DNA from: Methylopila henanensis
GTDB taxonomy: Bacteria; Pseudomonadota; Alphaproteobacteria; Rhizobiales; Methylopilaceae
DNA length: 64,000 nucleotides
Assembly (NCBI RefSeq): GCF_042681025.1
Contig: NZ_JBHUER010000007.1
Coordinates: 96,492-160,491, forward strand
Direction: 5' to 3'
Below the pieces are notes generated by a model, which ran no database searches, was not told the DNA's origin, and was given only the letters and a program-made list of their open reading frames with translations. Below, in pieces: positions 40,687-50,904 of this stretch. Both the position numbers and the translations under genes were made by a program. How positions within the stretch are numbered: the first letter of the stretch is position 1; each line of letters opens with the position of its first letter.

Positions 40687-40959
40687 CATACGCTCCTCGT
40701 CCGCCCGGCGATGTCCGGCGGCGTCCGCTCCGCGCGTTCCTCGCCGCAAGGGCGCCGCGTCGTTTGTCCGGCTCGCCGGCCGGCGGGCTGATCCTTCGGA
40801 GGAGATCGCAAGCCCCCGCTTGGAAAGGACGCCGCGAGGTCGCGATCACCCAGTTCTGGTAGGACGTATCCAGGGGAGCAGGTGGCGACGGACGCGGAGA
40901 CGGCGGCGAACCGCCCTCTGCGCGTCGAAGCAGAGCGCCCTGTAGAAACTCCGCGCCGG

Positions 40960-42078
40960 TCAGTCCCACGCCAGAGCGCCGCCGTTCTGGTATTCGATGA
41001 CGCGGGTCTCGAAGAAGTTTTTCTCCTTCTTGAGATCCATCGCCTCCGACATCCAGGGGAACGGATTCTCGACCGCCTCGAACGCCGGCGACAGGCCGAG
41101 CTGAGCGCAGCGGCGGTTGGCGATGAAGCGCATGTACTGCTCGCTCGACGCGGCGTTCAGCCCAAGGAAGCCGTTCGGCATGGTGTCGCGCCCATAGGCC
41201 GCCTCCAGATCGGCCGCCTCGCGCAGCATCCTGCGCACCTCGTCCTGGAACGCCGCCGTCCACAGATGCGGGTTCTCCGCCTTGATCTGGTTGATGACGT
41301 CGACGCCGAAATTCAGGTGAATGCTCTCGTCGCGCAGGATGTACTGGTACTGCTCGGCGATGCCGACCATCTTGTTGCGCCGGCCGAGCGACAGGATCTG
41401 GGCGAAGCCCGTATAGAACCACATACCTTCGAACACGACGTAGAAGGCGACGAGATCGCGCAGGAACGCGGTGTCGGCCGCGGGCGTGCCGGTGCGGAAG
41501 TCCGGATCGTCGAGATGCTGGGTGTGCTTCAGCGCCCAGGCGGCCTTGTCGGTGATCGACGGCACCTCGCGGTACATGTTGAAGAGCTCGCCCTCGTCGA
41601 GGCCGAGGCTCTCCACGATGTATTGGAACGTGTGGGTGTGGACCGCTTCCTCGAAGGCCTGCCGCAGGAGGTATTGGCGGCATTCCGGATTGGTGAGGTG
41701 GCGGTAGATCGCCAGCACGATGTTGTTGGCGACGAGGCTCTCCGACGCCGCGAAGAAGCCGAGGTTCCGCTTGACCATGCGGCGCTCGTCCTCGGTCAGC
41801 CCGTCGCGCGACTTCCAGAGCGCGATGTCGGCCTGCATCGAGACTTCCGTGGGCATCCAGTGGTTGTTGCAGCCCGCGAGGTACTTCTCCCATGCCCACT
41901 TGTACTTGAGCGGCAGAAGCTGGTTCACGTCGGCGCGGCAGTTGATCATCCGCTTCTCGTCGACCGAGACGCGGCCGCCCGAGCGGTCGATCGCGCCGAG
42001 GCCGGTCGGATCGGCGGCGATCTGAGGGAGCGGGATAGTGCGTGCGGGTGTGGCGGAGGGTTCGGACCAGTCGAGCAT
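40960..42078 (-). CDS. nrdB: Ribonucleotide reductase small subunit, class Ic type (radical Tyr replaced by Phe)
   Basis: This 372-residue R2 protein has its metal site complete: Glu113 in FFAASESLVANN (class Ic uses Glu, class Ia Asp), Glu144 and His147 in EEAVHTHTF, Glu217, then Glu251 and His254 in RDESIHLNFG. The residue four after His147, the radical Tyr in class Ia, is Phe151. This is the arrangement of the Chlamydia trachomatis enzyme, which stores its oxidising equivalent in a Mn(IV)Fe(III) pair. It lies 78 bases after nrdA on the same strand. A GTG at 42081 is an alternative start. Confidence 0.93.
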   Translation of the reverse strand: MLDWSEPSATPARTIPLPQIAADPTGLGAIDRSGGRVSVDEKRMINCRADVNQLLPLKYKWAWEKYLAGCNNHWMPTEVSMQADIALWKSRDGLTEDERRMVKRNLGFFAASESLVANNIVLAIYRHLTNPECRQYLLRQAFEEAVHTHTFQYIVESLGLDEGELFNMYREVPSITDKAAWALKHTQHLDDPDFRTGTPAADTAFLRDLVAFYVVFEGMWFYTGFAQILSLGRRNKMVGIAEQYQYILRDESIHLNFGVDVINQIKAENPHLWTAAFQDEVRRMLREAADLEAAYGRDTMPNGFLGLNAASSEQYMRFIANRRCAQLGLSPAFEAVENPFPWMSEAMDLKKEKNFFETRVIEYQNGGALAWD

Positions 42079-42156
42079 CACGGACGTCCTTGAGACGGGA
42101 ATTGAATGGTTGGGGCGACGCCAGCGCCGGAGCGGCTGGCTGCGGTGCTCGGCCGC

Positions 42157-45030
42157 CTACTGGCAGGCCTCGCAGGTGGGGTCGTCCATCGAGCAGACCG
42201 TCCCTTCCGGGACCATGATCGGCTGCGCCGCGACGCTCGACGACGTTACGGCGTTGAGCCGACCGTCGACGCCCTTGAGCGTGGATTTCTCCACATGCGT
42301 CGCCGAGCGGGAGCGCAGGTAGTAGGTCGTCTTGAGACCCCGCCTCCACGCCAGCCGATAGAGCGCGTCGAGCGCCTTGCCCGAGGGGCTCGCGATGTAG
42401 AGGTTGAGCGACTGCGCCTGGTCGATCCACTTCTGGCGACGCGACGCCGCCTCGATCAGCCATGAGGCGTCGATCTCGAAGGCCGTGGCGTAGAGCGCCT
42501 TGAGGTCGTCGGGCGCGCGGTCGATCGCCGAGAGGCTTCCGTCGAAGTATTTGAGGTCCGAGACCATCACCTCGTCCCAGAGGCCTCGCGCCTTCAGGTC
42601 ATGGACGAGCCGCGCGTTCACCACCGTGAAGTCGCCGGACATGTTCGATTTGACGAAGAGGTTCTGGTAGGCGGGCTCGATCGACTGCGACACGCCGCAG
42701 ATGTTCGAGATGGTCGCGGTCGGCGCGATCGCCATGCAGTTCGAGTTGCGCATGCCGATGGTCTTCACCCGCTCGCGCAAGCCCTCCCAGTCGAGCGTCG
42801 CCGAGCGGTTCATCTCGAGGCCGCCGCGGGCGTCGGCGAGCAGCTCGATCGAGTCGATCGGCAGGATCCCCTTCGACCAGAGCGAGCCCTCGAAGCTCGG
42901 GTAGCGGCCGCGCTCGGCGGCGAGATCGACCGAGGCCGAGATCGCGTGGAAGCTCAGCGCCTCCATGCTCTCGTCGGCGAACGTCACCGCGCCCTCGGAG
43001 GCGTAAGGAATGCGCAGCGTCTGCAGCGCGTCCTGGAAGCCCATGATCCCGAGGCCGACCGGGCGGTGGCGCAGGTTCGAGCGGCGCGCCTCGGGGATCG
43101 TGTAGAAATTGATGTCGACGACGTTGTCGAGCATCCGCATCGCGGTCGCGACCGTCCGGGCTAGCTTCGCCACGTCGAGGCCGTCCGGCGTCACATGCGC
43201 CACGAGGTTGACCGAGCCCAGATTGCAGACCGCGACCTCGTCGTCTGAGGTGTTGAGCGTGATCTCGGTGCAGAGGTTCGAGGAGTGCACCACGCCGACA
43301 TGGCCCTGAGGCGAGCGGATGTTGCAGGGGTCCTTGAACGTGATCCAGGGGTGGCCGGTCTCGAACAGCATGGTGAGCATGCGCCGCCACAGGTCGAGCG
43401 CCCGCATGGTCTTGTATACCTTGAGCTCGCCGCGCGCGGCCTTGGCCTCGTAGGCCTCGTAGGCGGCCTTGAACGCCGGGCCGTAGAGGTCGTGCAGGTC
43501 CGGAGTCTCATCGGGCGAGAACAGGGTCCACTGGCCGTCCACCTCGACGCGCTCGAGGAAGAGGTCCGGCACCCAGTTCGCGGTGTTCATGTCGTGGGTG
43601 CGGCGGCGGTCGTCGCCGGTGTTCTTCCGGAGGTCGAGGAACTCCTCGATGTCGACGTGCCACGTCTCGAGATAGGCACAGACCGCACCCTTGCGCTTGC
43701 CGCCCTGGTTGACCGCGATCGCGGTGTCGTTCGCCACTTTCAGGAACGGCACGACGCCCTGGCTCTCGCCATTGGTGCCCTTGATGTGCGCGCCGAGGCC
43801 GCGGACACGGCTCCAGTCGTTGCCGAGGCCGCCGGAATACTTGGCCAGCAGCGCGTTATCCTTCACGCCCTTGAAGATGCCGTCGAGGTCGTCGGCGATC
43901 GTGGTCAGGAAGCAGGACGAGAGCTGCGGCCGCGTCGTGCCGGAGTTGAACAGGGTCGGGGTCGAGGCCATGAAGTCGAAGCTCGACAGCAGGCCGTAGA
44001 ACTCGATCGCGCGCGCCTCGCGATCAATCTCGCGAAGCGAAAGGCCCATGGCGACGCGCATGAAGAAGGCCTGCGGCAGTTCGATGCGCTTGCCCTTGGT
44101 GTGCAGAAAATAACGGTCGTACAGCGTCTGGAGGCCGAGGAACTGGAAGTCGAGGTCGCGCTCGGGCTTCAGCGCGGCGGCGAGCCGGGCGAGGTCGAAT
44201 CGCTCGAGCTCGGCGTCGATCAGGCCGGCAACGACGCCCGCCTTGATGAAGGCCGGGAAGTAGTCGGGGTACGCCTCGGCCATGTCGGCCTGCGTGGCCG
44301 AGATCGCGCGGCCATGGACAGCCGACATTCCCTCGGTCCGCAGCATGTCGAGCAGCAGCCGGGCGCTGACATAGGCGTAGTTCGGCTCGGTCTCGACCAA
44401 GGTGCGGGCCGCCATCACGGGCGCCTGCTGAAGCTCGGTCGGCGAGACGCCGTCGTAGAGGTTGCGGCGCGTCTCGGCCGCGACGGTCTCGGCGGAGACG
44501 CCCTCCAGGCCTTCGCAGGCCTCGGCGATGATCAGCGCGAGGCGGCGTTCGTCGAGCGGGACAAGCGAGCCGTCGGCGTGCCGCACGTTGAGCGTCAGCG
44601 TCTCGGGCTTCGCCTTGCTCTTCGCCGCTTTCGCGCGCCGCTCCTCGGCGCGGGCCTCGCGGTAGAGCACGTAGGCGCGGGCGACCTTCTGGTGGCCGCC
44701 GCGCATCAGCGCGAGCTCGACCTGGTCCTGGATGTCCTCGATGTGGAGCGCGCGGTCGGCGTCGGCGCGCCGGGTGAGCGTCGCGACCACGTCCCCGGTC
44801 AGCTCCTCGACGGCTTCGTGGACCCGTCGCGAGGCGGCGGCCCCGGAGCCCTCGACGGCCAGAAACGCCTTGGTGACCGCGACCGCGATCTTGGAGCCGT
44901 CGAACGGCGTGACCGAACCGTTGCGGCGGATGACGTGGAACGCGGGCGCGGCGGCCTTTTCGGGCCGCTCGGCGTCGGTAAAGATCGGCGCGCCGGACGC
45001 GGCGCGATCCTGGGAGATGGAGAGAGACAT
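42157..45030 (-). CDS. nrdA: Ribonucleotide reductase large subunit, double ATP-cone
   Basis: The protein has 957 residues from ATG 45030. Two successive ATP-cone domains (FHVIRRNGSVTPFDGSKIAV, and LNVRHADGSLVPLDERRLAL) precede the barrel. The active-site motifs are SSCFLTTIADDLDGIF (Cys), SNLCTEITLNTSDDEVAVCN with the radical Cys and Asn/Glu, and the C-terminal redox pair in DDPTCEACQ. It reduces ribonucleoside diphosphates and is O2-tolerant and B12-independent. The in-frame ATG at 45159 falls at the 3' end of the riboswitch. Two cones are common in this R1 group and mediate dATP inhibition. Confidence 0.95.
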   Translation of the reverse strand: MSLSISQDRAASGAPIFTDAERPEKAAAPAFHVIRRNGSVTPFDGSKIAVAVTKAFLAVEGSGAAASRRVHEAVEELTGDVVATLTRRADADRALHIEDIQDQVELALMRGGHQKVARAYVLYREARAEERRAKAAKSKAKPETLTLNVRHADGSLVPLDERRLALIIAEACEGLEGVSAETVAAETRRNLYDGVSPTELQQAPVMAARTLVETEPNYAYVSARLLLDMLRTEGMSAVHGRAISATQADMAEAYPDYFPAFIKAGVVAGLIDAELERFDLARLAAALKPERDLDFQFLGLQTLYDRYFLHTKGKRIELPQAFFMRVAMGLSLREIDREARAIEFYGLLSSFDFMASTPTLFNSGTTRPQLSSCFLTTIADDLDGIFKGVKDNALLAKYSGGLGNDWSRVRGLGAHIKGTNGESQGVVPFLKVANDTAIAVNQGGKRKGAVCAYLETWHVDIEEFLDLRKNTGDDRRRTHDMNTANWVPDLFLERVEVDGQWTLFSPDETPDLHDLYGPAFKAAYEAYEAKAARGELKVYKTMRALDLWRRMLTMLFETGHPWITFKDPCNIRSPQGHVGVVHSSNLCTEITLNTSDDEVAVCNLGSVNLVAHVTPDGLDVAKLARTVATAMRMLDNVVDINFYTIPEARRSNLRHRPVGLGIMGFQDALQTLRIPYASEGAVTFADESMEALSFHAISASVDLAAERGRYPSFEGSLWSKGILPIDSIELLADARGGLEMNRSATLDWEGLRERVKTIGMRNSNCMAIAPTATISNICGVSQSIEPAYQNLFVKSNMSGDFTVVNARLVHDLKARGLWDEVMVSDLKYFDGSLSAIDRAPDDLKALYATAFEIDASWLIEAASRRQKWIDQAQSLNLYIASPSGKALDALYRLAWRRGLKTTYYLRSRSATHVEKSTLKGVDGRLNAVTSSSVAAQPIMVPEGTVCSMDDPTCEACQ

Positions 45031-45159
45031 CGGCTTCAGACCCCGAAAACCTGTTGGGGACGAGGCCAAGCGGACGCGAGAGGTCTTGAGGGATCCCGAC
45101 GTGCGGGACGGCCGACCGCAAGCGATCCACCGGGACACCCCGCCCGAGGACGTTCTCAT

Positions 45160-45330
45160 GCTGTCGGGGCAGGTCTCCTGGCTCGCGGGTCAGCGCCGTC
45201 GGTCCTGTCTTCCCGAGGCTCTCGCCCCAGTGATTTCAAATGGACCTTGGCTCGCCGCTTACAGTTGCGGGGGCAGCGCCGGCATCACCCGAAGGCTCAC
45301 CGGCTTCCCTCTTAGCTCCCCCGCAACAGC
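45160..45330 (-). promoter_or_regulatory. Cobalamin riboswitch upstream of nrdAB
   Basis: On the minus strand, P1 pairs GCTGTTGCGGGG (45330-45319) with CCCCGACAGC at the 3' end. Between them lie GCTGCCCCCGCAACTGTAAG, CACTGGGGCGAGAGCC, and the B12 box GAGCCAGGAGACCTGCC. All invariant cobalamin-riboswitch blocks are in the correct order. The switch is 130 bases before nrdA, so cobalamin should repress this B12-independent reductase. Confidence 0.95.
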
Positions 45331-45344
45331 GGAGGAGAACCTCG

Positions 45345-45391
45345 ACACCATATGTAGCCGCTCGTTAACCTCTCCCGTCAACATGTAGTTC
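45345..45391. promoter_or_regulatory. Possible pair of NrdR-like boxes
   Basis: Minus-strand CTACATATGGTG (near 45357-45346) and CTACATGTTGAC (near 45388-45377) are 31 bp apart, about three helical turns, as NrdR boxes are. The match to the NrdR consensus is partial. They lie just upstream of the riboswitch, where the nrd promoter is expected. Confidence 0.28.
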
Positions 45392-45503
45392 AAGCTATCC
45401 ACAATGCAGCGCAGCCGCGGATGCGGCTCCGTCTCCGGCGTTAACCTCTCGTTCGTCGTGGTCTTCATCCACGCCATACGCACGCGCAGCCCGTAATGGC
45501 CGC

Positions 45504-46925
45504 TCAGCCCGACGCGTAGGGCGCGACGGTGCGGCTCGCCTCGTCGATGGCAAGCTTCCGGCCGAGCGGCGGAAAGGCACGCTGCGGGCACGCCGGCCTT
45601 TCGCAGACCTTGCACCCCGCCCCGATCGGCGTGGCCGCGTCGGGATCGGAGAGGTCGAGCCCCTTCGAATAGACGAGCCGGTCGGCGTGGCGGAGATCGC
45701 ATCCAAGGCCGATCGCGAAGGTTTTGCGGATCGCGCCATAGCCCCCTGAACTTCGCCCGACGGTGCGGGCGATCCAGAGATAGGTCCTTCCGTCCGGCAT
45801 GCGCGCGATCTGCGTCAGGATTCGTCCGGGTTGCGCGAACGCCTCGTAGACGTTCCAGAGTGGGCAGGCGCCGCCGACGCGCGAGAAATGGAAGTCCGTG
45901 GCGGACTGCCGCTTCGAGATGTTGCCGGCGCGATCAACACGCACGAACACGAAGGGCACGCCGCGCGCGTTCTGGCGCTGCAGCGTGCTGAGACGATGGC
46001 AGATCGTCTCGAACCCGACGCCGTAGCGCTCCGCTAACAGCTCGACGTCGTAACGCGCGGCCTCGGCCGCCTCCAGGAACGCGGCATAGGGCATGAGCAC
46101 GGCGCCCGCGAAGTGATGCGCGAGCCCGATCCGCGCGAGCGCGTGCGTCTCGGGATCGCCCTTCGAGGCCTCCAACGCCAGCCGTTCGACGACATCTCCA
46201 AGTTCGAGATAGGCGAGTTGCGTCGCCATCTGGAACGCCTGCTGCCCCGGCCTGAGGCCGACCGTCAGGTGCAGGGCGTCGCCCGTCCGCCGGTAGAGCC
46301 GGCGGCGCTCGTCCTGAACGTCCGGGCCGCCGACGACGACGCGGACGCCGTGCCGCTCCTCCAGCAGCGCTGCCAAAGGCCCCGCGGCAGCGGCGCCAAG
46401 CGCGCCGCCGAATGCGATGGCGATCCGCTCGGCAGGCTCGTCGAGCTCCGCGAAATGGTTATGCCGCGCGTAGAAGAAGTCGCGCACCTGTTCATAGGGC
46501 GTCAGCGGCGCCAGCCCCGCCCCCTCGCCCCCCGGCAGAAGGCCCGCGGCGAGCGCTTCGGCCTGATCGACCGCCTGGCGGTAGCGCCGGTGGAGCGTGA
46601 CGAGCGCGCGCCCGACCGCCGGCATGCTGGCCGCGAGTTCGCGGAGTTCGCTGACCGCGACCGTCTCCGTGATCGCGGGATCGGCGACGGCGTCCCGCAG
46701 GTCAGAGATCAGCCGAGCCTCGTCGTCCTCGGAGAACAGTTGCACGTCGACGCCGAAGACGGCGTTGAGCTTCAGCAGCACCGGCACCGTCAGCGGCCGC
46801 TGGTTGTTTTCGAGCTGGTTCAGATAGCTCGGCGAGAGTTCGAGCGCGCGGGCGAGCGCGACCTGCGTCATGCCCCGCTCCTCCCGCAGCCTCTTCAGCC
46901 GCACGCCCATGAAGGCTTTGCGCAT
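45504..46925 (-). CDS. ScfR/RamB-type XRE regulator of short-chain fatty acid/glyoxylate metabolism
   Basis: The protein has 473 residues from ATG 46925. It has an N-terminal HTH_3 domain (RLREERGMTQVALARALELS, PSYLNQLENNQRPLT). The central region includes the IrrE-like/DUF955 segment around HALARIGLAHHFAGAVLMPY, and the C-terminal domain of this family has DFHFSRVGGACPLWNVYEAF and cysteines in AGCKVCERPACPQRAFPP. RamB and ScfR control acetate and propionate genes; this one is divergent from isocitrate lyase with TTTGCAAA-type repeats between. A start at 46910 is possible but GAGG favours 46925. Confidence 0.9.
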   Translation of the reverse strand: MRKAFMGVRLKRLREERGMTQVALARALELSPSYLNQLENNQRPLTVPVLLKLNAVFGVDVQLFSEDDEARLISDLRDAVADPAITETVAVSELRELAASMPAVGRALVTLHRRYRQAVDQAEALAAGLLPGGEGAGLAPLTPYEQVRDFFYARHNHFAELDEPAERIAIAFGGALGAAAAGPLAALLEERHGVRVVVGGPDVQDERRRLYRRTGDALHLTVGLRPGQQAFQMATQLAYLELGDVVERLALEASKGDPETHALARIGLAHHFAGAVLMPYAAFLEAAEAARYDVELLAERYGVGFETICHRLSTLQRQNARGVPFVFVRVDRAGNISKRQSATDFHFSRVGGACPLWNVYEAFAQPGRILTQIARMPDGRTYLWIARTVGRSSGGYGAIRKTFAIGLGCDLRHADRLVYSKGLDLSDPDAATPIGAGCKVCERPACPQRAFPPLGRKLAIDEASRTVAPYASG

Positions 46926-46943
46926 TCGAACCTCACGTCCTTG

Positions 46944-47032
46944 TTCGCAAAATTTGCAAATTTGCTGCAAATCCTACGCTGATCTTCGCTTTTTCAGTCA
47001 TTCCCTTGCGCATTTCGGTTGCGAATATTGCG
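46944..47032. promoter_or_regulatory. TTTGCAAA-type operator repeats between the regulator and aceA
   Basis: 46944-46972 holds TTCGCAAAA, TTTGCAAA and TTTGCTGCAAA in a row. A second cluster, TTGCGCATTTCGG then TTGCGAATATTGCG, lies at 47006-47032. RamB-class regulators bind motifs with TTTGCAAA, so autoregulation plus control of aceA is likely. Confidence 0.55.
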
Positions 47033-47078
47033 TTCGTGACGACGGCGCAAGCGCGCCATTCGCGTGAGGAAGGATCCC

Positions 47079-48376
<1,298 letters not shown>

Positions 48377-48380
<4 letters not shown>

Positions 48381-48655
48381 GCGTCGATACGGTCGATTTC
48401 CTCGCGCCGACCGCCGTAGGTCCGACCCCTCCCGGTGAGTTCCGGAAGATCCGCCCCGTCGACGAGACCGAACAGGACCGGGCGCTCCGCCGTGTGGCGG
48501 ACTCCGTCCATCGGCTCAACCTCGCGATCGTCAAGGCGGTCGAGTCCGGCCTCTCGGTCGAGCTCACCAGGGTGTCCCGCTACCATAACGGGACCGGAAG
48601 CTGGGGCGACCAGATGGTCCCCATGGTCCGCGAGGCGCCTCGCGACGGCCGCTAG
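48377..48655 (+). CDS. Small conserved-looking protein of unknown function downstream of aceA
   Basis: This 92-residue protein overlaps the aceA stop by four bases. It is helical in the middle (ALRRVADSVHRLNLAIVKAV), followed by a short strand and SRYHNGTGSWGDQMVPMVRE. It has no signal peptide, membrane helix or cysteines. I do not recognise a family. Coupling to aceA suggests a role in the glyoxylate or methylcitrate route. Confidence 0.7.
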
Positions 48656-48762
48656 GTTCCCGCGAACGACACGACAGCCGCCGGCCCATAGGCCGGCGGT
48701 CTTCGGCGCCTGGCCGGCGCACGCATCAAACCCGACCGCATTCGAAGTGGAGGAGACGCAAG

Positions 48763-49944
48763 ATGGTCCTATCCCTCACTGAAGCCGCGCGCCCCGCGCC
48801 CAAGAAATCCGTCGCTCTGTCCGGCGTCGTCGCCGGCCGAACCGCCCTGTCGAGCGTCGGCGGGGCGGAACTCCGGTACCGCGGCTACGACGTCGTCGAC
48901 CTCGCGACCGCCTGCGAGTTCGAGGAGGTCGCGCATCTGCTGATCTATGGCGCGCTGCCGACTGCCGCCGAGCTCGCCGACTACAAGGCGAGGCTGAAGG
49001 CCGCGCGCGGCCTGCCCGAAGCGGTGCGTCGCGCGCTCGAATCCCTTCCTGCGTCCGCCCATCCGATGGATGTGCTGCGCAGCGGCGTCTCGGCGCTCGG
49101 CTGCGTGCTGCCGGAGCCGCTGCGCTCCAACCCGCGCGGCGCGACCGACGTGGCAGACAAGCTGCTCGCCAGCATGGGCTCGATGCTGACCTATTGGCGC
49201 CATTTCGCCTTCGGCGGGCGCCGCATCGAGGTCGAGACCGACGACGACAGCATCGGCGGCCACTTCCTTCACACCCTCCGGCGCTCGACGCCATCACGCT
49301 CGGAGGTCGACGCCATGCACGCCTCCTTCGTGGTGTACGCCGAACACGAGTTCAACGCCTCGACCTTCACGGCGCGCTCGATCGCCGGCACCGGCGCCGA
49401 CCTCTATTCCTGCGTCGCGGGAGCGATCGGCGCGCTCGGCGGACCGAAGCATGGCGGCGCGAACGAACAGGCCTTCATCGAGATGTGCCGCTACGTCAGC
49501 GAGGACGAAGCCGAAGTCCGCGTCCGCGAGCGCATCGCCCGGAAGGACGTCGTCATGGGCTTCGGCCACCCTGTCTATGTAGCCGGCGATCCGCGCAACC
49601 TCGTAATCAAGGAGGTGGCCGCGCGGCTTGTGCGGGAAGGCTCGCCGTCGCGGCTGTTCGACGTTGCCGAGCGCATCGAGGCCGTCATGGCCGACGCCAA
49701 GCAGATGTTTCCGAACGTCGACTGGTACAGCGCGCTGGTCTACCACCTGCTCGGCACGCCGCAGTCCATGTTCACGGCCCTCTTCGCGATGGCGCGGACC
49801 GCCGGCTGGTGCGCGCATGTGATCGAGCAGCGCGCGGACAACAAGATCATCCGCCCCGCCGCCGAATACATCGGGCCGGGTCAGCGCGCCTTCGTGCCGA
49901 TCGCCGGACGCAGCCCCGCGGCGGCCGAGGCGCGCGCCGCATGA
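48763..49944 (+). CDS. prpC: Citrate synthase-family enzyme, 2-methylcitrate synthase type
   Basis: This 393-residue enzyme opens with LSGVVAGRTALSSVGGAELR and YRGYDVVDLA, the PrpC-like N-terminus. The catalytic blocks are AEHEFNASTFTARSIAGTGA and GGPKHGGANEQAFIE (His), and MGFGHPVYVAGDPRN (His and conserved Arg). Length fits the short 2-methylcitrate synthase group. It condenses propionyl-CoA (or acetyl-CoA) with oxaloacetate. No prpD or prpB is in the window, so a complete methylcitrate cycle is not shown locally. The ScfR/RamB regulator and aceA context supports fatty-acid carbon use. Confidence 0.88.
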   Translation: MVLSLTEAARPAPKKSVALSGVVAGRTALSSVGGAELRYRGYDVVDLATACEFEEVAHLLIYGALPTAAELADYKARLKAARGLPEAVRRALESLPASAHPMDVLRSGVSALGCVLPEPLRSNPRGATDVADKLLASMGSMLTYWRHFAFGGRRIEVETDDDSIGGHFLHTLRRSTPSRSEVDAMHASFVVYAEHEFNASTFTARSIAGTGADLYSCVAGAIGALGGPKHGGANEQAFIEMCRYVSEDEAEVRVRERIARKDVVMGFGHPVYVAGDPRNLVIKEVAARLVREGSPSRLFDVAERIEAVMADAKQMFPNVDWYSALVYHLLGTPQSMFTALFAMARTAGWCAHVIEQRADNKIIRPAAEYIGPGQRAFVPIAGRSPAAAEARAA

Positions 49945-50369
49945 GCGAGACGCCTCCGACGCGCGCGAAGCTTGCGTTCACCCACGCCGCCGCCCTGCGC
50001 GCGCTCGCCGCGGCCGCCGCCAGGGCCGACGAGATCGGCGTCCCGCATAACGTATCGATCGTGGACGACGGCGGCAATCTGCTCGCCTTCGTGCGCACCG
50101 ACGGCGCGAAGCTGCTGTCGCGTGAGACGTCGCTCTCCAAGGCGATCGCAGCCGCGTCACACCGCCAACCCATCAGGCGGCTCGACCCGGCGCTGGAGAC
50201 GCGGCTCGCCATCGCCTCCGGAGGCCGGCTGACCAACCTCGCGGGCGGACTGCCGATCCTGTTCGGCGGGGAGTGCGTCGGAGGGGTAGGCGTGGGCTCG
50301 GGCACGCCGGAGCAGGACGTCGACGTCGCTCGCGCCGTTCTGGGCGGCGCTGGGAGCCGACCTCCCTGA
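49941..50369 (+). CDS. GlcG/HbpS family (DUF336) protein
   Basis: This 142-residue protein has the GlcG/HbpS core: HNVSIVDDGGNLLAFVRTDG, then LSKAIAAASHRQ and GGLPILFGGECVGGVGVGSG. Members bind heme or cobalamin-like ligands or accompany glycolate enzymes. It overlaps the upstream stop by four bases (ATGA) and so belongs to the same operon. The C-terminus (VDVARAVLGGAGSRPP) is short compared with the family. Confidence 0.85.
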   Translation: MSETPPTRAKLAFTHAAALRALAAAAARADEIGVPHNVSIVDDGGNLLAFVRTDGAKLLSRETSLSKAIAAASHRQPIRRLDPALETRLAIASGGRLTNLAGGLPILFGGECVGGVGVGSGTPEQDVDVARAVLGGAGSRPP

Positions 50370-50497
50370 ATGCGTCACTTAATGGCGCGACGGGCGCGGC
50401 TCGCGCGGGCCGGCTTTCCCTTCGCCTTTCTTCTGATTGTGACCTCATCGAGGGACCACTAGCTTCCAATTCCCCTCCGGCTCCGGTCGGGGGCGTC
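50370..50497. other. Intergenic stretch before the riboswitch
   Basis: The region presumably carries the promoter of the riboswitch RNA. I could not identify convincing -35/-10 boxes, and no ORF is visible. Confidence 0.4.
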
Positions 50498-50730
50498 GAT
50501 CGCGCCGGTGCTTCGCAAGGAGCTTAATAGGGAACGCGGTGAGGGCGGCATGGCCGCCCGATTCCGAGGCTGTCCCTGCAACTGTAAGCGGCGAGTTCGA
50601 TGCGCGTTGGGGATGGGCCCGTGGCCCATTTTCCAGCCACTGGCGCAGGTCTCCGTTCGGAGGAACTGCCCGGGAAGGCCAGCGCATCGAACGATGACCC
50701 GCGAGCCAGGAGACCTGCCGGCGCTTGATC
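50498..50730 (+). promoter_or_regulatory. Cobalamin riboswitch
   Basis: P1 pairs GATCGCGCCGG (50498) with CCGGCGCTTGATC (50718). In order between them: CTGTCCCTGCAACTGTAAG, CCAGCCACTGGCGCAGG, GCCCGGGAAGGCCAGC and the B12 box GAGCCAGGAGACCTGCCG (50703-50720). A GCCCAGG/CCTGGGC hairpin follows near 50740-50762 as a likely expression platform. The gene it should control starts at 50905 and is broken. Confidence 0.95.
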
Positions 50731-50904
50731 GCTCTTGCCGAGGCCCAGGGGGTGGCCTGGGCGCGGCTTTGTCCGTCTGAGCGATACGCGGTGTGGCAGG
50801 GGTCGCATCGGTTCGTCCTGACGGGTCGTGAGCGCGAGACCGTCGAGACGCGCCGACCGTTCGACGGTATCCCCTGTTGAGCTCGTAGCGCTCGGGGACG
50901 CAAC

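Noticed and set aside
40690..40959. Possible third cobalamin riboswitch before the CbiX-ferredoxin gene
   Set aside because: I looked for the B12 box and the GCAACTGT core on both strands; only scattered GC-rich similarity (a GGCGG-TTCG-CCGCC hairpin) was found.
43285..45315. 676-codon plus-strand frame opposite nrdA and the riboswitch
   Set aside because: It is antisense to invariant NrdA motifs and to the riboswitch; no start signal or family resemblance.
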